Positions 1-11,762 of a stretch of DNA of 64,000 nt are shown piece by piece. The stretch is from NCBI RefSeq assembly GCF_900112235.1, contig NZ_FOLH01000005.1, positions 1 to 64,000 of the forward strand. The letters run 5' to 3'. The notes beneath the pieces were generated by a model that saw only the letters and a list, made by a program, of their open reading frames with translations, made no database searches and had not been told where the DNA came from. This stretch comes from Marinospirillum celere (lineage in GTDB: Bacteria > Pseudomonadota > Gammaproteobacteria > Pseudomonadales > Halomonadaceae). A program made the position numbers and the translations under genes. Position 1 is the stretch's first letter, and each line of letters opens with the position of its first letter.

Positions 1-456
1 GTCTTCCCCACGCCCGTGGGGGTGTTTCCGTCTACACCCGCTAGTCGGGCACCAGTAGACCGTCTTCCCCACGCCCGTGGGGGTGTTTCTGTTAGTGTTT
101 CAGTGTTCGCACCGCTGAACGGGTCTTCCCCACGCCCGTGGGGGTGTTTCTATCAAGAGCGTCAAGCTGGCCCGATGAACGCCGTCTTCCCCACGCCCGT
201 GGGGGTGTTTCTGATGGCGGTGATGATGCAGCAAGCCGGACGCGGTCTTCCCCACGCCCGTGGGGGTGTTTCTGCTTACATTCGATAGTCCAGTATCTCC
301 TGTTGGTCTTCCCCACGCCCGTGGGGGTGTTTCCATCGAAGTGCCAGTAAAACTGGTCGCCAACCAGTCTTCCCCACGCCCGTGGGGGTGTTTCCGATTA
401 ACGTCCTTGACGATTTCGTACTGAGTTGTCTTCCCCACGCCCGCAGGGCTAAGCTG
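1..456 (+). CRISPR. CRISPR array, type I-E-like, leader-distal end
   Basis: Seven perfect 28-bp repeats start at 1, 62, 123, 184, 245, 306 and 367, an exact 61-bp period with 33-nt spacers. Each begins GTCTTCCCCACGCCCG and ends TGGGGGTGTTTC, with an internal GCCC-flanked palindrome (CCCCAC/GTGGGG). Repeat size, spacer size and the GTGTTTC 3' handle fit subtype I-E. An eighth copy at 428 keeps the first 16 bases and then diverges (CAGGGCTAAGCTG), as expected for a terminal repeat; together with the orientation of related I-E repeats this puts the leader and cas genes to the left, outside the window. No cas gene is present here. Short open frames across the array are artefacts of the repeat. 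Confidence 0.97.
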
Positions 457-460
457 GTTT

Positions 461-489
461 GTGTTCCCTGCACCCGCGGGGCATAGCTG
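461..489 (+). repeat. Isolated second I-E-like repeat unit
   Basis: A 29-bp unit starting GTGTTCCCTGCACCCGCGGG and ending CATAGCTG lies 4 bp after the decayed last repeat of the array. It resembles the common I-E repeat class (GTGTTCCCC...CGGGG) rather than the repeat of this array, although its last bases (TAGCTG) echo the end of the decayed copy (TAAGCTG). It may be a relic of another array or a diverged duplicate of the terminal repeat. Confidence 0.45.
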
Positions 490-512
490 TGTTAATAAAA
501 GGGAGGCTATTT

Positions 513-707
513 ATGAAGTGTGTCACTTGCAAAGTCGGTTCTACTCAACCAGGCAAAACCACTGTCCGTTTAAACAGGACAGGCATTCATTATGAATTCC
601 ATGGTATCCCTGCATTAATTTGCCAAAACTGCGGTGAGTATTACCTGGACGAGAAAACCACCAAAAAGCTTCTGGTTAAGGCTGAACAAAATCAAAGAAA
701 ACTATAA
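513..707 (+). CDS. YgiT-type zinc-finger protein (MqsA-like N-terminal domain), orphan
   Basis: Encodes a 64-aa protein with two Cys pairs, C3-x2-C6 and C37-x2-C40-G, the zinc site of YgiT/MqsA-type antitoxins. The C-terminal helix-turn-helix of full-length MqsA (about 130 aa) is absent, as in the short YgiT-type family that normally sits directly after a small toxin gene. Here the upstream neighbour is the end of the CRISPR array, so the usual toxin partner is missing. The start is chosen at 513 because GGGAGG at 501-506 gives a strong ribosome site; an earlier ATG at 459 lies inside the repeat-like unit. The last 16 bp overlap the convergent YdcF-family gene. Family assignment is firm; antitoxin activity is inference. 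Confidence 0.8.
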   Translation: MKCVTCKVGSTQPGKTTVRLNRTGIHYEFHGIPALICQNCGEYYLDEKTTKKLLVKAEQNQRKL

Positions 708-1432
708 ACCATTCTCCCCAACCATTCATGAATCGCCTGAGTACTTTTTCTCAGATGGTAAGCTCGTGGTATCCAGCCAATCAATCCTGGTGGTGGAGCT
801 GTGGAAAACTCTAAGGGTGCAGGTAAAACTTCAAGTCCCTGGTTTTCAAAAGCGGGGACAGCTCTGGCCAGGTGCCAGGCATGACTAACCAAAATAATCT
901 GGTTAATACCTTTCTGTTTTAAAAGCTCAGCTGTGAACACTGCATTTTCCTGGGTGGTGCGGCTTTGTTCTTCCAGCCAGCGGGCGGTCAGGCCAAAGGC
1001 TTCCTCGAGCATTTTCTGAATTAAGTAGGCTTCACTGTAGGTCTCGCCGTGTTTGCGTCCACCAGTGATGAGTAAAGGTAGGCCAGTTTGACGTTGTAAC
1101 CAAGCCGCGTAGATCAAGCGGCTGCCGCTGGCTTCGCTGGGTGAATCCTTCCAGCCAAATTCGATGCCGGAATAAGAACGGCCACCACCTAGCAGAACAA
1201 TGGTCTCTTGCTGCTGAGCGGCCTCCAAGCTAAGTGGCGGATACTTTTCCAACGGCTTTGTCAGCCAGTGACTGGTCACTGGAAGGGAAAGAATCAGCAA
1301 GCTGAGGCTGCCGGTCAGAATCAAACCGGCACCCCATTTTTTCCATTTCATTAACACCAGAATCAACCCCGCCAGCACCAAGAGAGTATTGGCTACTGGT
1401 GGCAGCACCAGGTATTTAAGCAGGTTTATCAT
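692..1432 (-). CDS. YdcF/ElyC family protein (DUF218), membrane-anchored
   Basis: A 246-aa protein with two N-terminal hydrophobic segments (about residues 5-25 and 33-52) and a DUF218 domain from about 75. Visible family marks are VLLGGG near residue 78, GSRL.YAA, LLITGG, SEA, the LEEQSRTTQENA segment and ILVSHAWHLARA. ElyC and SanA, members of this family, are linked to envelope integrity and peptidoglycan or lipid-carrier metabolism in Escherichia coli. The start overlaps the gloA stop (ATGA), so the two are probably co-transcribed and translationally coupled. The exact substrate cannot be read from sequence. Confidence 0.85.
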   Translation of the reverse strand: MINLLKYLVLPPVANTLLVLAGLILVLMKWKKWGAGLILTGSLSLLILSLPVTSHWLTKPLEKYPPLSLEAAQQQETIVLLGGGRSYSGIEFGWKDSPSEASGSRLIYAAWLQRQTGLPLLITGGRKHGETYSEAYLIQKMLEEAFGLTARWLEEQSRTTQENAVFTAELLKQKGINQIILVSHAWHLARAVPAFENQGLEVLPAPLEFSTAPPPGLIGWIPRAYHLRKSTQAIHEWLGRMVYSFL

Positions 1433-1986
1433 CCCAAATGTTTTTCCAGTCCTTTGGGCAGGCGGCCGGGTTCGAAGATTTCGATCCAGTAGCCGTCCGG
1501 GTCGCGGATGAAGGCAATGTCGTTCATTTTGCCGTCTTCGGGTCGTTTGACGAAGCTGACGCCCAGTTCATCAAAACGTTGGCAGGCGGTATCCAGGTTG
1601 GGTACGGAAAAGCCGATGTGACCAAAGCCTTTGGGCTCATCGTTGCCGTTATGGTAGGTGAGGTCAGCATCTTTTTCGCTGCCCCAGTTGTAGGTCAGTT
1701 CCAGCAGTGCGGGTCGTCCGAAGGTTTGTACTGTACGTTCGGCGGTATCTTGTGACCAGTTGTTGAGTTCTTCCGGGTCTAGGGCTGCCAGGAAAAACAG
1801 GGAGAAGTTCATTTCCGGGAAGTCGAGTTTGCGTACCAGAGTCATGCCCAGGATGCGGGTGTAAAAATCCAGGGTGACTTCCGGGTCTTTAATGCGCAGC
1901 ATAGTCTGGTTGAAGACATAGCCTTGGGTTGCTGGATCACGTTCTTCATTCAGGCCTGGGGCGGATTCAAAGTGGCGGCTCATCAT
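1429..1986 (-). CDS. gloA: Lactoylglutathione lyase (glyoxalase I)
   Basis: Encodes 185 aa of a vicinal-oxygen-chelate protein that isomerises the methylglyoxal-glutathione hemithioacetal to S-lactoylglutathione. The first metal-binding repeat starts at FNQTMLRIKDPE (about residue 25) and continues through FYTRILGM; the second contains GFGHIGFSVPNLD and ends with the metal-ligand region YWIEIFEP. The length and the long N-terminal arm match the eukaryote/Pseudomonas-type zinc enzyme rather than the 135-aa E. coli nickel enzyme. AGAGGAA precedes two tandem ATGs; the first is used here. It is the first gene of a two-gene unit with the YdcF-like gene. Confidence 0.93.
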   Translation of the reverse strand: MMSRHFESAPGLNEERDPATQGYVFNQTMLRIKDPEVTLDFYTRILGMTLVRKLDFPEMNFSLFFLAALDPEELNNWSQDTAERTVQTFGRPALLELTYNWGSEKDADLTYHNGNDEPKGFGHIGFSVPNLDTACQRFDELGVSFVKRPEDGKMNDIAFIRDPDGYWIEIFEPGRLPKGLEKHLG

Positions 1987-2081
1987 TGATTCCTCTTGGG
2001 TTTAGTGGGTGTAAATAGGATTTTTCCTGTTTTTGGTTAGCGAATAGCTTAACAAGTTCCATGTTACAAAACTCCAAAACC

Positions 2082-2110
2082 TTTGGAATTCACCCCGCTT
2101 CTGTTAAACT
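2082..2110 (+). promoter_or_regulatory. Putative sigma-70 promoter for pyrG-kdsA-eno
   Basis: TTTGGA at 2082-2087 and TAAACT at 2105-2110 are spaced by 17 bp and followed by a GC-rich run (GCGCCCCC) near the expected transcription start, about 80 bp before pyrG. The match to consensus is moderate. The C-run at the start is noted because initially transcribed homopolymer runs control some pyrimidine genes, but nothing more can be shown. Confidence 0.3.
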
Positions 2111-2124
2111 GCGCCCCCATCTAA

Positions 2125-6018
<3,894 letters not shown>

Positions 6019-6040
6019 GCCTAATAAGCTCTTTAAATCA

Positions 6041-6065
6041 AGCCACCCACGCGGTGGCTTTTTTG
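6041..6065 (+). terminator. Rho-independent terminator of eno
   Basis: AGCCACC-cacgc-GGTGGCT followed by six T residues, 22 bp after the eno stop. Confidence 0.88.
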
Positions 6066-6160
6066 TGGAGCAGGTCACACTGACTCGCTTGCTCAAATGA
6101 GTCGTTAGTAATAATCTGTCCTGTAATGCTTTTGTATACCTTCATTTAAAGGAAACCATC

Positions 6161-6631
6161 ATGAAATTGAAAAAAGCTTTAGCACCGCTGGCCCTTGCAG
6201 CCGCAGTAGCTCTGCCCATGCAAGCCTCTGCCATGACCCACAGCATCAGCACTGATCTTGTACGCCTTGTAGACAACAATATGGATGGCGGGATGTTCAA
6301 CCTCTATTGGCAGGGGTCCTTGAGCCGAACCACAGCGATTCGTGCTGGCTATTCCACAGGTGATGATCTAAGTATTTTGGATGTCACCTTTAAAGGCTAT
6401 GTTGATCGCTATCATCAAGGCGCTTTTTACGAAGCAGGCCTGACTTGGTGGGACGGTGCCAATGATGATGATATCGGCTTTATGGCTGCTCTAGGCTACG
6501 AGCGCACTCTGGCCAAGCATATTGTCGCGGGTGGCTCAGTTCAAATGGTTGCTGGTGTTGATGAGCAAGTCGCTGGGGTTGCCGAAACGCCCTTCTTTAT
6601 GCCTTCACTATTCGTTACTTTTGCCTTTTAA
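6161..6631 (+). CDS. Small outer-membrane beta-barrel-like protein
   Basis: 156 aa with a clear Sec signal peptide (MKLKKALAPLALAAAV... cleaved after ASA, about residue 24). The mature part of about 130 residues alternates polar and aromatic residues and ends in VTFAF, a terminal aromatic typical of outer-membrane barrel proteins. It resembles YfaZ-type small porin-like proteins in style, but I do not recognise a specific family. AAAGGA before the ATG is a good ribosome site. It stands alone between two terminators, so it is probably monocistronic. Function unknown. Confidence 0.7.
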   Translation: MKLKKALAPLALAAAVALPMQASAMTHSISTDLVRLVDNNMDGGMFNLYWQGSLSRTTAIRAGYSTGDDLSILDVTFKGYVDRYHQGAFYEAGLTWWDGANDDDIGFMAALGYERTLAKHIVAGGSVQMVAGVDEQVAGVAETPFFMPSLFVTFAF

Positions 6632-6653
6632 ATTTCAGCCTCCACGTGTTCAT

Positions 6654-6678
6654 AAGCTTGCTTCAGCAAGCTTTTTTT
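6654..6678 (+). terminator. Rho-independent terminator
   Basis: AAGCTTGC-ttca-GCAAGCTT followed by a T-run, just after the small outer-membrane protein gene and before ftsB. Confidence 0.88.
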
Positions 6679-6713
6679 ATTGCTAGACAGCTGCTGCTTG
6701 CAAACCAAATGCG

Positions 6714-6727
6714 TATAATGCAGCCCC
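6714..6727 (+). promoter_or_regulatory. Perfect -10 box immediately before ftsB
   Basis: TATAAT at 6714-6719 lies only 8 bp before the ftsB ATG and no Shine-Dalgarno sequence is visible between them. If used, transcription would start at or within one or two bases of the start codon, giving a leaderless messenger. No good -35 hexamer is seen. Confidence 0.4.
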
Positions 6728-7048
6728 ATGATCAAACTTCTCACAGTTTTTCTTGTTTTCCTGCTAGCCATCACCCAATACCGTCTTTGGTGGGGTGAAA
6801 ATGGTTTGGTTGAATTGCGCCAACTACAAACCCAAGTCAGCAATCAGGAAGAAGAAAACCGTGCGCTGAGTAAACGCAATCAACTTTTGAATGCAGAAGT
6901 TGCTGAGCTGAAAGGCAAGTTGGAAGCGGTAGAAGAGCGTGCCCGTTTTGATCTGGGTATGATCGGTGAAGGTGAAACCTTTATCTGGCTGGTTGGCGAG
7001 CCACCCCGCGTCTTTGAACTCCCGGAAAATTTGGAAGAAACGCCATGA
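6728..7048 (+). CDS. ftsB: Cell division protein FtsB
   Basis: 106 aa septum-formation initiator. Residues 1-20 form a membrane segment, followed by RLWWGENGL, a signature of FtsB, and a coiled coil from about 28 to 75 (leucine and glutamine-rich heptads), then [16 protein letters not shown]. FtsB forms the FtsQLB complex of the divisome at the inner membrane/periplasm. Its position between eno and ispD is the standard gammaproteobacterial order. It overlaps the next gene by four bases. No ribosome site is visible upstream. Confidence 0.95.
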   Translation: MIKLLTVFLVFLLAITQYRLWWGENGLVELRQLQTQVSNQEEENRALSKRNQLLNAEVAELKGKLEAVEERARFDLGMIGEGETFIWLVGEPPRVFELPENLEETP

Positions 7049-8235
7049 CGCCTTCCCGTCTTTGGTGCCTTTTACCAGCTGCAGGTATTGGTCAACGCAT
7101 GCAGGCCAACCTACCCAAGCAATATCTTCCCCTGGCAGGCAAAACTCTGCTGGAAGTCACTCTGGAAGTCATACACCAGGCCTTTCCACAAGCAGAAGTG
7201 GTTCTTCCGCTTCACCCTGAAGATCACTGGTGGCCTGAAATTCAGCAGCGCTTGAGTCTGGCTCACCCGCAACTTAAGCTTTTGACCTGCACAGGCGGTA
7301 CTGAAAGAGCTGACTCGGTTTTGGCTGGATTAGAAGCACTCAGTCAGCAGGCTCAGGCCGATGACTGGGTACTGGTGCATGATGTCGCGCGCCCTTGTGT
7401 TAGCCAAAAGGAGCTACAAGAATTTTGGCAGCAGCTTCACCAGCATCCGATAGGTGGTCTGCTGGCCGCACCCGTGGCAGACACCATGAAGCGCAGTAAT
7501 AGTGAAGGCCAGGTGATTGAAACCGTCGAGCGTAAGCAGCTCTGGCATGCGCTCACTCCCCAAATGTTTCGTTACCAAGTATTGAAAACAGCCCTTACTG
7601 AAGGCCTCAATAATAACCTTCAGCTAACTGATGAAGCTTCGGCAGTCGAAGCCGCCGGCCAGCAACCCTTGCTGATTCCAGGTAGCCGCACCAACCTGAA
7701 AGTCACTTTGCCGGAAGATCTTCCGTTGGCTGAAAAGATTCTGAGTGAGAAGCCTACTTCTATGCGTATTGGACAAGGTTTTGATGTTCACAAGTTTGGC
7801 CCTGGCGATCATGTCATTCTCGGCGGAGTTAAGATTCCTTATGAGCAGGGTTTAATCGCCCATTCCGATGGTGATGTGTTGATTCATGCTCTGTGTGATG
7901 CTCTGCTGGGAGCCTGCGCGCTGGGCGATATTGGTCATCATTTTCCTGATGATGACCCGGCCTATGCCGGTGCTGACAGCCGTGAATTATTACGCCAGGT
8001 GATGCAGGCCGTTACGGAACAAGGCTATCAGCTGGTGAATGCCGATATAACGCTAATTGCCCAGGCACCAAAAATGGCACCTCATCTTGCAGAAATGCTG
8101 GAAAAACTGGCGGAAGATTTACAAACCAGTATTCAAAATCTGAACATCAAGGCCACAACAACCGAAAAACTGGGATTCACCGGTCGCAAGGAAGGTATCG
8201 CCGCCCAGGCTGTGGTACTGCTGAGCAAACCATGA
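7045..8235 (+). CDS. ispDF: Bifunctional IspD/IspF (MEP pathway)
   Basis: 396 aa, one uninterrupted frame covering two isoprenoid enzymes. Residues 1-235 are 2-C-methyl-D-erythritol 4-phosphate cytidylyltransferase ([43 protein letters not shown]). Residues 240-396 are 2-C-methyl-D-erythritol 2,4-cyclodiphosphate synthase ([13 protein letters not shown] with the metal-binding [51 protein letters not shown]). The join is [13 protein letters not shown], and the internal ATG at 7762 coincides with the normal IspF start. Such fusions are standard in alpha- and epsilonproteobacteria but gammaproteobacteria usually keep two adjacent genes, so this is unusual. Overlaps ftsB and truD by four bases each. 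Confidence 0.97.
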   Translation: MTPSRLWCLLPAAGIGQRMQANLPKQYLPLAGKTLLEVTLEVIHQAFPQAEVVLPLHPEDHWWPEIQQRLSLAHPQLKLLTCTGGTERADSVLAGLEALSQQAQADDWVLVHDVARPCVSQKELQEFWQQLHQHPIGGLLAAPVADTMKRSNSEGQVIETVERKQLWHALTPQMFRYQVLKTALTEGLNNNLQLTDEASAVEAAGQQPLLIPGSRTNLKVTLPEDLPLAEKILSEKPTSMRIGQGFDVHKFGPGDHVILGGVKIPYEQGLIAHSDGDVLIHALCDALLGACALGDIGHHFPDDDPAYAGADSRELLRQVMQAVTEQGYQLVNADITLIAQAPKMAPHLAEMLEKLAEDLQTSIQNLNIKATTTEKLGFTGRKEGIAAQAVVLLSKP

Positions 8236-9347
8236 GCCAGGAAAGACTTGAACACCTTAAGCAAGCCCTCGCACCCGAATTACCTCTGGCCTGGCCTGCA
8301 TCCCCCTGGCAGGGATTGTATCGTTTAAGCCCAGAAGATTTTCAGGTTGAAGAAGATTTGGGTTTTGAACCTGAAGGCCAGGGTGAACACCTGTTCCTTT
8401 GGGTTGAGAAAACCGGCAGCAATACGGCTTTTGTTGCTGAGGAGCTGGCAAAAAGAGCCGGCATCCATCCCCGTTTGGTCAGTTTTTCCGGGCTGAAAGA
8501 TCGCCATGCGGTTACCCGTCAATGGTTTTCGCTCCACCTTCCCGGCCAAACCAACCCTGATCTTCAGCTTCTTGAAGCAGATAATTGGACGATCCTTAAA
8601 GCGGCCCGCCATCCACGCAAGTTGAAACGCGGCGTGCATCGCGGCAATCACTTTAGCCTACGGATTCGCATTGATAATGCCGATGCCTCTACCGGCCAAT
8701 GGTTGGCAGAGCGTTGGAAGAAGATTCTTCAAGAAGGCGTTCCCAATTATTTTGGCCCGCAGCGTTTTGGTTTTGCCGGACAAAACCTTGATCAGGCTTG
8801 GCAATGGTTAGAACGTCAAGGTAAGGGACGCCAACCCAGCCGCCAAAAGAAAAGCCTTTGGCTGTCCAGCTTGCGCTCGGCCCTATTCAACCTTTGGCTG
8901 GCTGAACAGGTGGAATCTCAATACTGGAAGCTGGCCCAAGAAGGCAGTTGCTTCCAGCTTCAGGGTACACGGAGTTTTTTCAGTGCCGATCAAGAACCCC
9001 TGGCAGAGCTCCAAAAACGCTTGGATCGCTTGGATCTTCATACCACTGGACCTCTGGCTGGCAAGGGCAAGTCGGCAAGCCTGGGACCAGCGCTAGAGAA
9101 AGAAGAAGACTTTTTTAAACGCTGGTCTGAAGTGGTTGATTTTCTAGCCGATCAAGGCCTGCATCAAGAAAGACGTTGTCAGCGCTTACTGCCTGAAAAA
9201 GCTACCCAACAGCCAGCCGAACTAGCCTGGGAAGATCCCTGGCTAAGCTTGCGCTTTTTCTTACCGACAGGTAGCTTTGCCACCAGTCTATTACGCGAAC
9301 TCATTAAGGCCGAAGATGCAGCCCATAAAACTACTTTTATCCAATGA
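8232..9347 (+). CDS. truD: tRNA pseudouridine(13) synthase TruD
   Basis: 371 aa. The family active-site segment [15 protein letters not shown] (about residue 85-99) contains the catalytic Asp, preceded by [29 protein letters not shown] and followed by the NYFGPQRFG motif and the LRSALFN segment of the TRUD insertion. It makes pseudouridine 13 in tRNA-Glu. Start ATGA overlaps ispDF. Its last 32 bp overlap the start of surE in another frame. Confidence 0.95.
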   Translation: MSQERLEHLKQALAPELPLAWPASPWQGLYRLSPEDFQVEEDLGFEPEGQGEHLFLWVEKTGSNTAFVAEELAKRAGIHPRLVSFSGLKDRHAVTRQWFSLHLPGQTNPDLQLLEADNWTILKAARHPRKLKRGVHRGNHFSLRIRIDNADASTGQWLAERWKKILQEGVPNYFGPQRFGFAGQNLDQAWQWLERQGKGRQPSRQKKSLWLSSLRSALFNLWLAEQVESQYWKLAQEGSCFQLQGTRSFFSADQEPLAELQKRLDRLDLHTTGPLAGKGKSASLGPALEKEEDFFKRWSEVVDFLADQGLHQERRCQRLLPEKATQQPAELAWEDPWLSLRFFLPTGSFATSLLRELIKAEDAAHKTTFIQ

Positions 9348-10080
9348 TGACGGGGTTCATGCGGAAGGCTTGGCCACCCTGGCCGATGCCGTTAAGGATC
9401 TCGGTGAAATCCAGGTCGTAGCCCCAGACCGTAACCGTAGTGGTGCCAGCAACTCACTCACTCTGGACCGTCCACTCAATCCTCAGCAGTTGAGCAATGG
9501 CTTCTGGTCCGTTGATGGAACCCCAACGGATTGCGTCCACCTGGCCGTTGGTGGTCTCTTTGGTGGTCAGCCTGATCTGGTTCTTTCCGGCATTAATCAT
9601 GGTGCCAATCTGGGTGATGATGTGCTCTATTCAGGCACCGTCGCTGCAGCAACAGAAGGGCGTTTTTTAGGCTTACCAGCCTTGGCTTTCTCCTTGGCTG
9701 GCTCCAATCACCTGGCAACAGCAGCCCAGGTGGTGCGCAAACTTCTGCAGGTTTTTCTGCACAACCCCGAAGCTTTAAAACTACCAGCACGCAGTTTGTT
9801 GAACATTAATATTCCTGATGTACCCGCTTTTGCCCTCAAGGGTTATAAAATTACCCGCTTAGGCCATCGAGGTCGTGGAAACCAGCCTGTTGAAGTGCTT
9901 AATCCAGCGGGTCAAAAGCGCTACTGGATAGCGCCACCGGGTGATGCTTTAGAGGCAGGGCCAGGCACAGATTTTCATGCCATTCATCAGGGCTATGTTT
10001 CCATTACCCCGCTACAGTTTGATATGACTCGTCACGAAAGCCTTGAACAGGTAGAAGCATGGCTGAACTCTTACAACTAA
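9316..10080 (+). CDS. surE: 5'/3'-nucleotidase SurE
   Basis: 254 aa with the SurE metal-binding signature [13 protein letters not shown] at the N terminus, VVAPDRNRSGASNSLTL, the SGINHGANLGDDVLYSGTVAAA block and INIPD. It hydrolyses nucleoside monophosphates and is associated with stationary-phase survival. The start at 9316 is chosen because it gives [13 protein letters not shown]; an upstream ATG would add 13 unrelated residues translated inside truD. It overlaps truD by 32 bp and pcm by 22 bp, implying tight translational coupling. Confidence 0.95.
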   Translation: MQPIKLLLSNDDGVHAEGLATLADAVKDLGEIQVVAPDRNRSGASNSLTLDRPLNPQQLSNGFWSVDGTPTDCVHLAVGGLFGGQPDLVLSGINHGANLGDDVLYSGTVAAATEGRFLGLPALAFSLAGSNHLATAAQVVRKLLQVFLHNPEALKLPARSLLNINIPDVPAFALKGYKITRLGHRGRGNQPVEVLNPAGQKRYWIAPPGDALEAGPGTDFHAIHQGYVSITPLQFDMTRHESLEQVEAWLNSYN

Positions 10081-10730
10081 CATCCGAGCTCAAAGGCATA
10101 GGCTTTACTTCCCAGCGCACAAGAAACCGTATGGTTGACCGGCTGACAGAAGCTGGCATTAGTAATCAGCGGGTTTTGGAGGGTTTGCGCCAGCTGCCGC
10201 GTCATCTTTTTGTTGATGAAGCCCTATCACATCGCGCCTATGAAGACACCGCCCTGCCCATAGGTTTGGGGCAAACCCTCAGCCAGCCTTACATAGTTGC
10301 GCGTATGACGGAGCTACTGTTGGAAGTTGAGCCTGCAAAGGCTCTGGAAATAGGTACAGGCTCAGGCTTTCAATGTGCGCTGCTGGCCTGCTTGCTTCCG
10401 GAAGTTCACAGTATTGAACGCCTGGAACCCCTGCTGGAAAAAGCCCGCCAACGTTTAAAAGAGCTGGGCATAAAAAATGCACGGGTCATTCATGGTGACG
10501 GCCAAATGGGCCTAATCAAAAGTGCACCTTTTGACGGCATATTAGTAACTGCTGCACCAAAAGAAATTCCTTATGAGCTAACGGAACAACTCAAAGAAGG
10601 GGGGCGCTTGATTCTGCCTTTAGGTGATAAAACCCAGACCCTGTGTGTGCTCGACAAGAAAGATGGCTTACTGGTCCGTAAGGATATTGAGCCGGTTCGT
10701 TTTGTTCCTCTACTCCCTGGAGCCTGCTAA
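10059..10730 (+). CDS. pcm: Protein-L-isoaspartate O-methyltransferase
   Basis: 223 aa. It repairs isoaspartyl residues using S-adenosylmethionine. The protein shows LPRHLFVDEALSHRAYEDTALPIG, the LGQTLSQPYIVARMTELL motif, the SAM-binding LEIGTGSGFQCALLA, VHSIE, and GRLILPLG. The surE-pcm pair upstream of rpoS is classical. The ATG at 10059 lies in the surE 3' end; the stop overlaps the next start by one base (TAATG). Confidence 0.95.
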   Translation: MAELLQLTSELKGIGFTSQRTRNRMVDRLTEAGISNQRVLEGLRQLPRHLFVDEALSHRAYEDTALPIGLGQTLSQPYIVARMTELLLEVEPAKALEIGTGSGFQCALLACLLPEVHSIERLEPLLEKARQRLKELGIKNARVIHGDGQMGLIKSAPFDGILVTAAPKEIPYELTEQLKEGGRLILPLGDKTQTLCVLDKKDGLLVRKDIEPVRFVPLLPGAC

Positions 10731-11638
10731 TGCGCGCCTGGCAAATTTTTATTCGTGGCATGGCCATGGGCGCGGCTGATCTCGTACCCGGCATTTCCGG
10801 CGGAACCATCGCTTTTATTACCGGTATTTATGAGCGTTTAATCAATGCCTTAAGAGCCTTTGATTGGCGGCTCTATCGCGTTTGGAAAAACCAGGGCTGG
10901 AAGGGTGTCTGGCAAGCAGTGGATGGTTCTTTTTTAGTCAGCCTCCTTGCTGGCATATTGACGGTGATGCTGCTCCTTGCCCATCTCATCAGTTGGATTC
11001 TCACTAACTACCCCCAGCAGCTGAATGGGTTTTTCTTTGGTTTAGTGGCCGGTTCAGCTTTCATCATTTCCCGCCAGGTTGCTCAATGGACGCTATTGCG
11101 TCTGTTGTTTATGTTTATGGGCGGTATTTTTGCCAGCTTTTTGAGCCTACTCCTACCTAGTCTTGGCCAAGTCAATGAAACCACCTTCTTCTTTGCTGGA
11201 ATGATTGCCATCTGCGCAATGATTTTACCCGGGATATCAGGAAGCTTTCTTTTGCTCGTTATGGGACTTTACGGCCCCTTTGTTGAGGCGATTAAAAATC
11301 TTGAAATCGTCTTGCTGCTTCCCTTTATAGGTGGCGCTCTGGTTGGCTTACTGGCTTTCTCCCATATTCTAGGCTGGTTATTTGACCACTTTAAAGCCAT
11401 CACTTTTGCCACCCTTTTTGGCTTTGTGGTGGCCTCCTTGCAGCATATCTGGCCGTGGCAACTTTTACAGCGTTACCGCCTGGATGAGCAAGGCAAAGTG
11501 ATTCCTTTAGACACACAAGTGTTACTGCCTTGGCATTACTTTGAAATTACCAGTGAACCCTCTAACCTGATCTCTGTCGTAACTTCTATGCTCTTAGGTT
11601 TGTTACTCGTGCTCTACCTGAGTACACGAAAAAACTAA
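10730..11638 (+). CDS. DUF368 family integral membrane protein
   Basis: 302 aa with about eight hydrophobic segments. The N-terminal signature MGAADLVPGISGGTIAFITGIYERLI and the second, related segment AICAMILPGISGSFLLLVMGLYGPF are the hallmark of DUF368 proteins, some of which have been linked to undecaprenyl phosphate recycling (PopT/DUF368 flippases). That role is family knowledge, not demonstrated here. It occupies the place between pcm and rpoS where nlpD lies in Pseudomonas and Escherichia. It is translated directly from the pcm stop (TAATG). Confidence 0.9.
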   Translation: MRAWQIFIRGMAMGAADLVPGISGGTIAFITGIYERLINALRAFDWRLYRVWKNQGWKGVWQAVDGSFLVSLLAGILTVMLLLAHLISWILTNYPQQLNGFFFGLVAGSAFIISRQVAQWTLLRLLFMFMGGIFASFLSLLLPSLGQVNETTFFFAGMIAICAMILPGISGSFLLLVMGLYGPFVEAIKNLEIVLLLPFIGGALVGLLAFSHILGWLFDHFKAITFATLFGFVVASLQHIWPWQLLQRYRLDEQGKVIPLDTQVLLPWHYFEITSEPSNLISVVTSMLLGLLLVLYLSTRKN

Positions 11639-11678
11639 TCAAGAGTCTCCTGATATGGCATGTAAATTGCTGTTATAT

Positions 11679-11743
11679 CTTGTAATACCTGTGTCATCGA
11701 GCAGGTGTTACAAGCAACCCTTAAGACTGAAATCAGTCGGGTT
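11679..11743 (+). promoter_or_regulatory. Two strong hairpins in the rpoS upstream region
   Basis: CTTGTAATACCTG (11679-11691) and CAGGTGTTACAAG (11702-11714) form a 13-bp stem with one G-U/mismatch and a 10-nt loop. A second hairpin follows: AACCC (11716-11720) with GGGTT (11739-11743) enclosing GACTG (11725-11729) with CAGTC (11734-11738). Both end just before the AAGGAGAA ribosome site at 11750. No T-run follows, so a terminator is unlikely; the first could be a DNA operator palindrome or, with the second, a messenger structure affecting rpoS translation. Confidence 0.6.
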
Positions 11744-11762
11744 ATAAATAAGGAGAAGGGTG

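Noticed and set aside
16-473. Several open frames of 65-112 codons across the CRISPR array on both strands
   Set aside because: They are translations of the repeat unit; the 61-bp period and repeated peptide blocks show they are artefacts.
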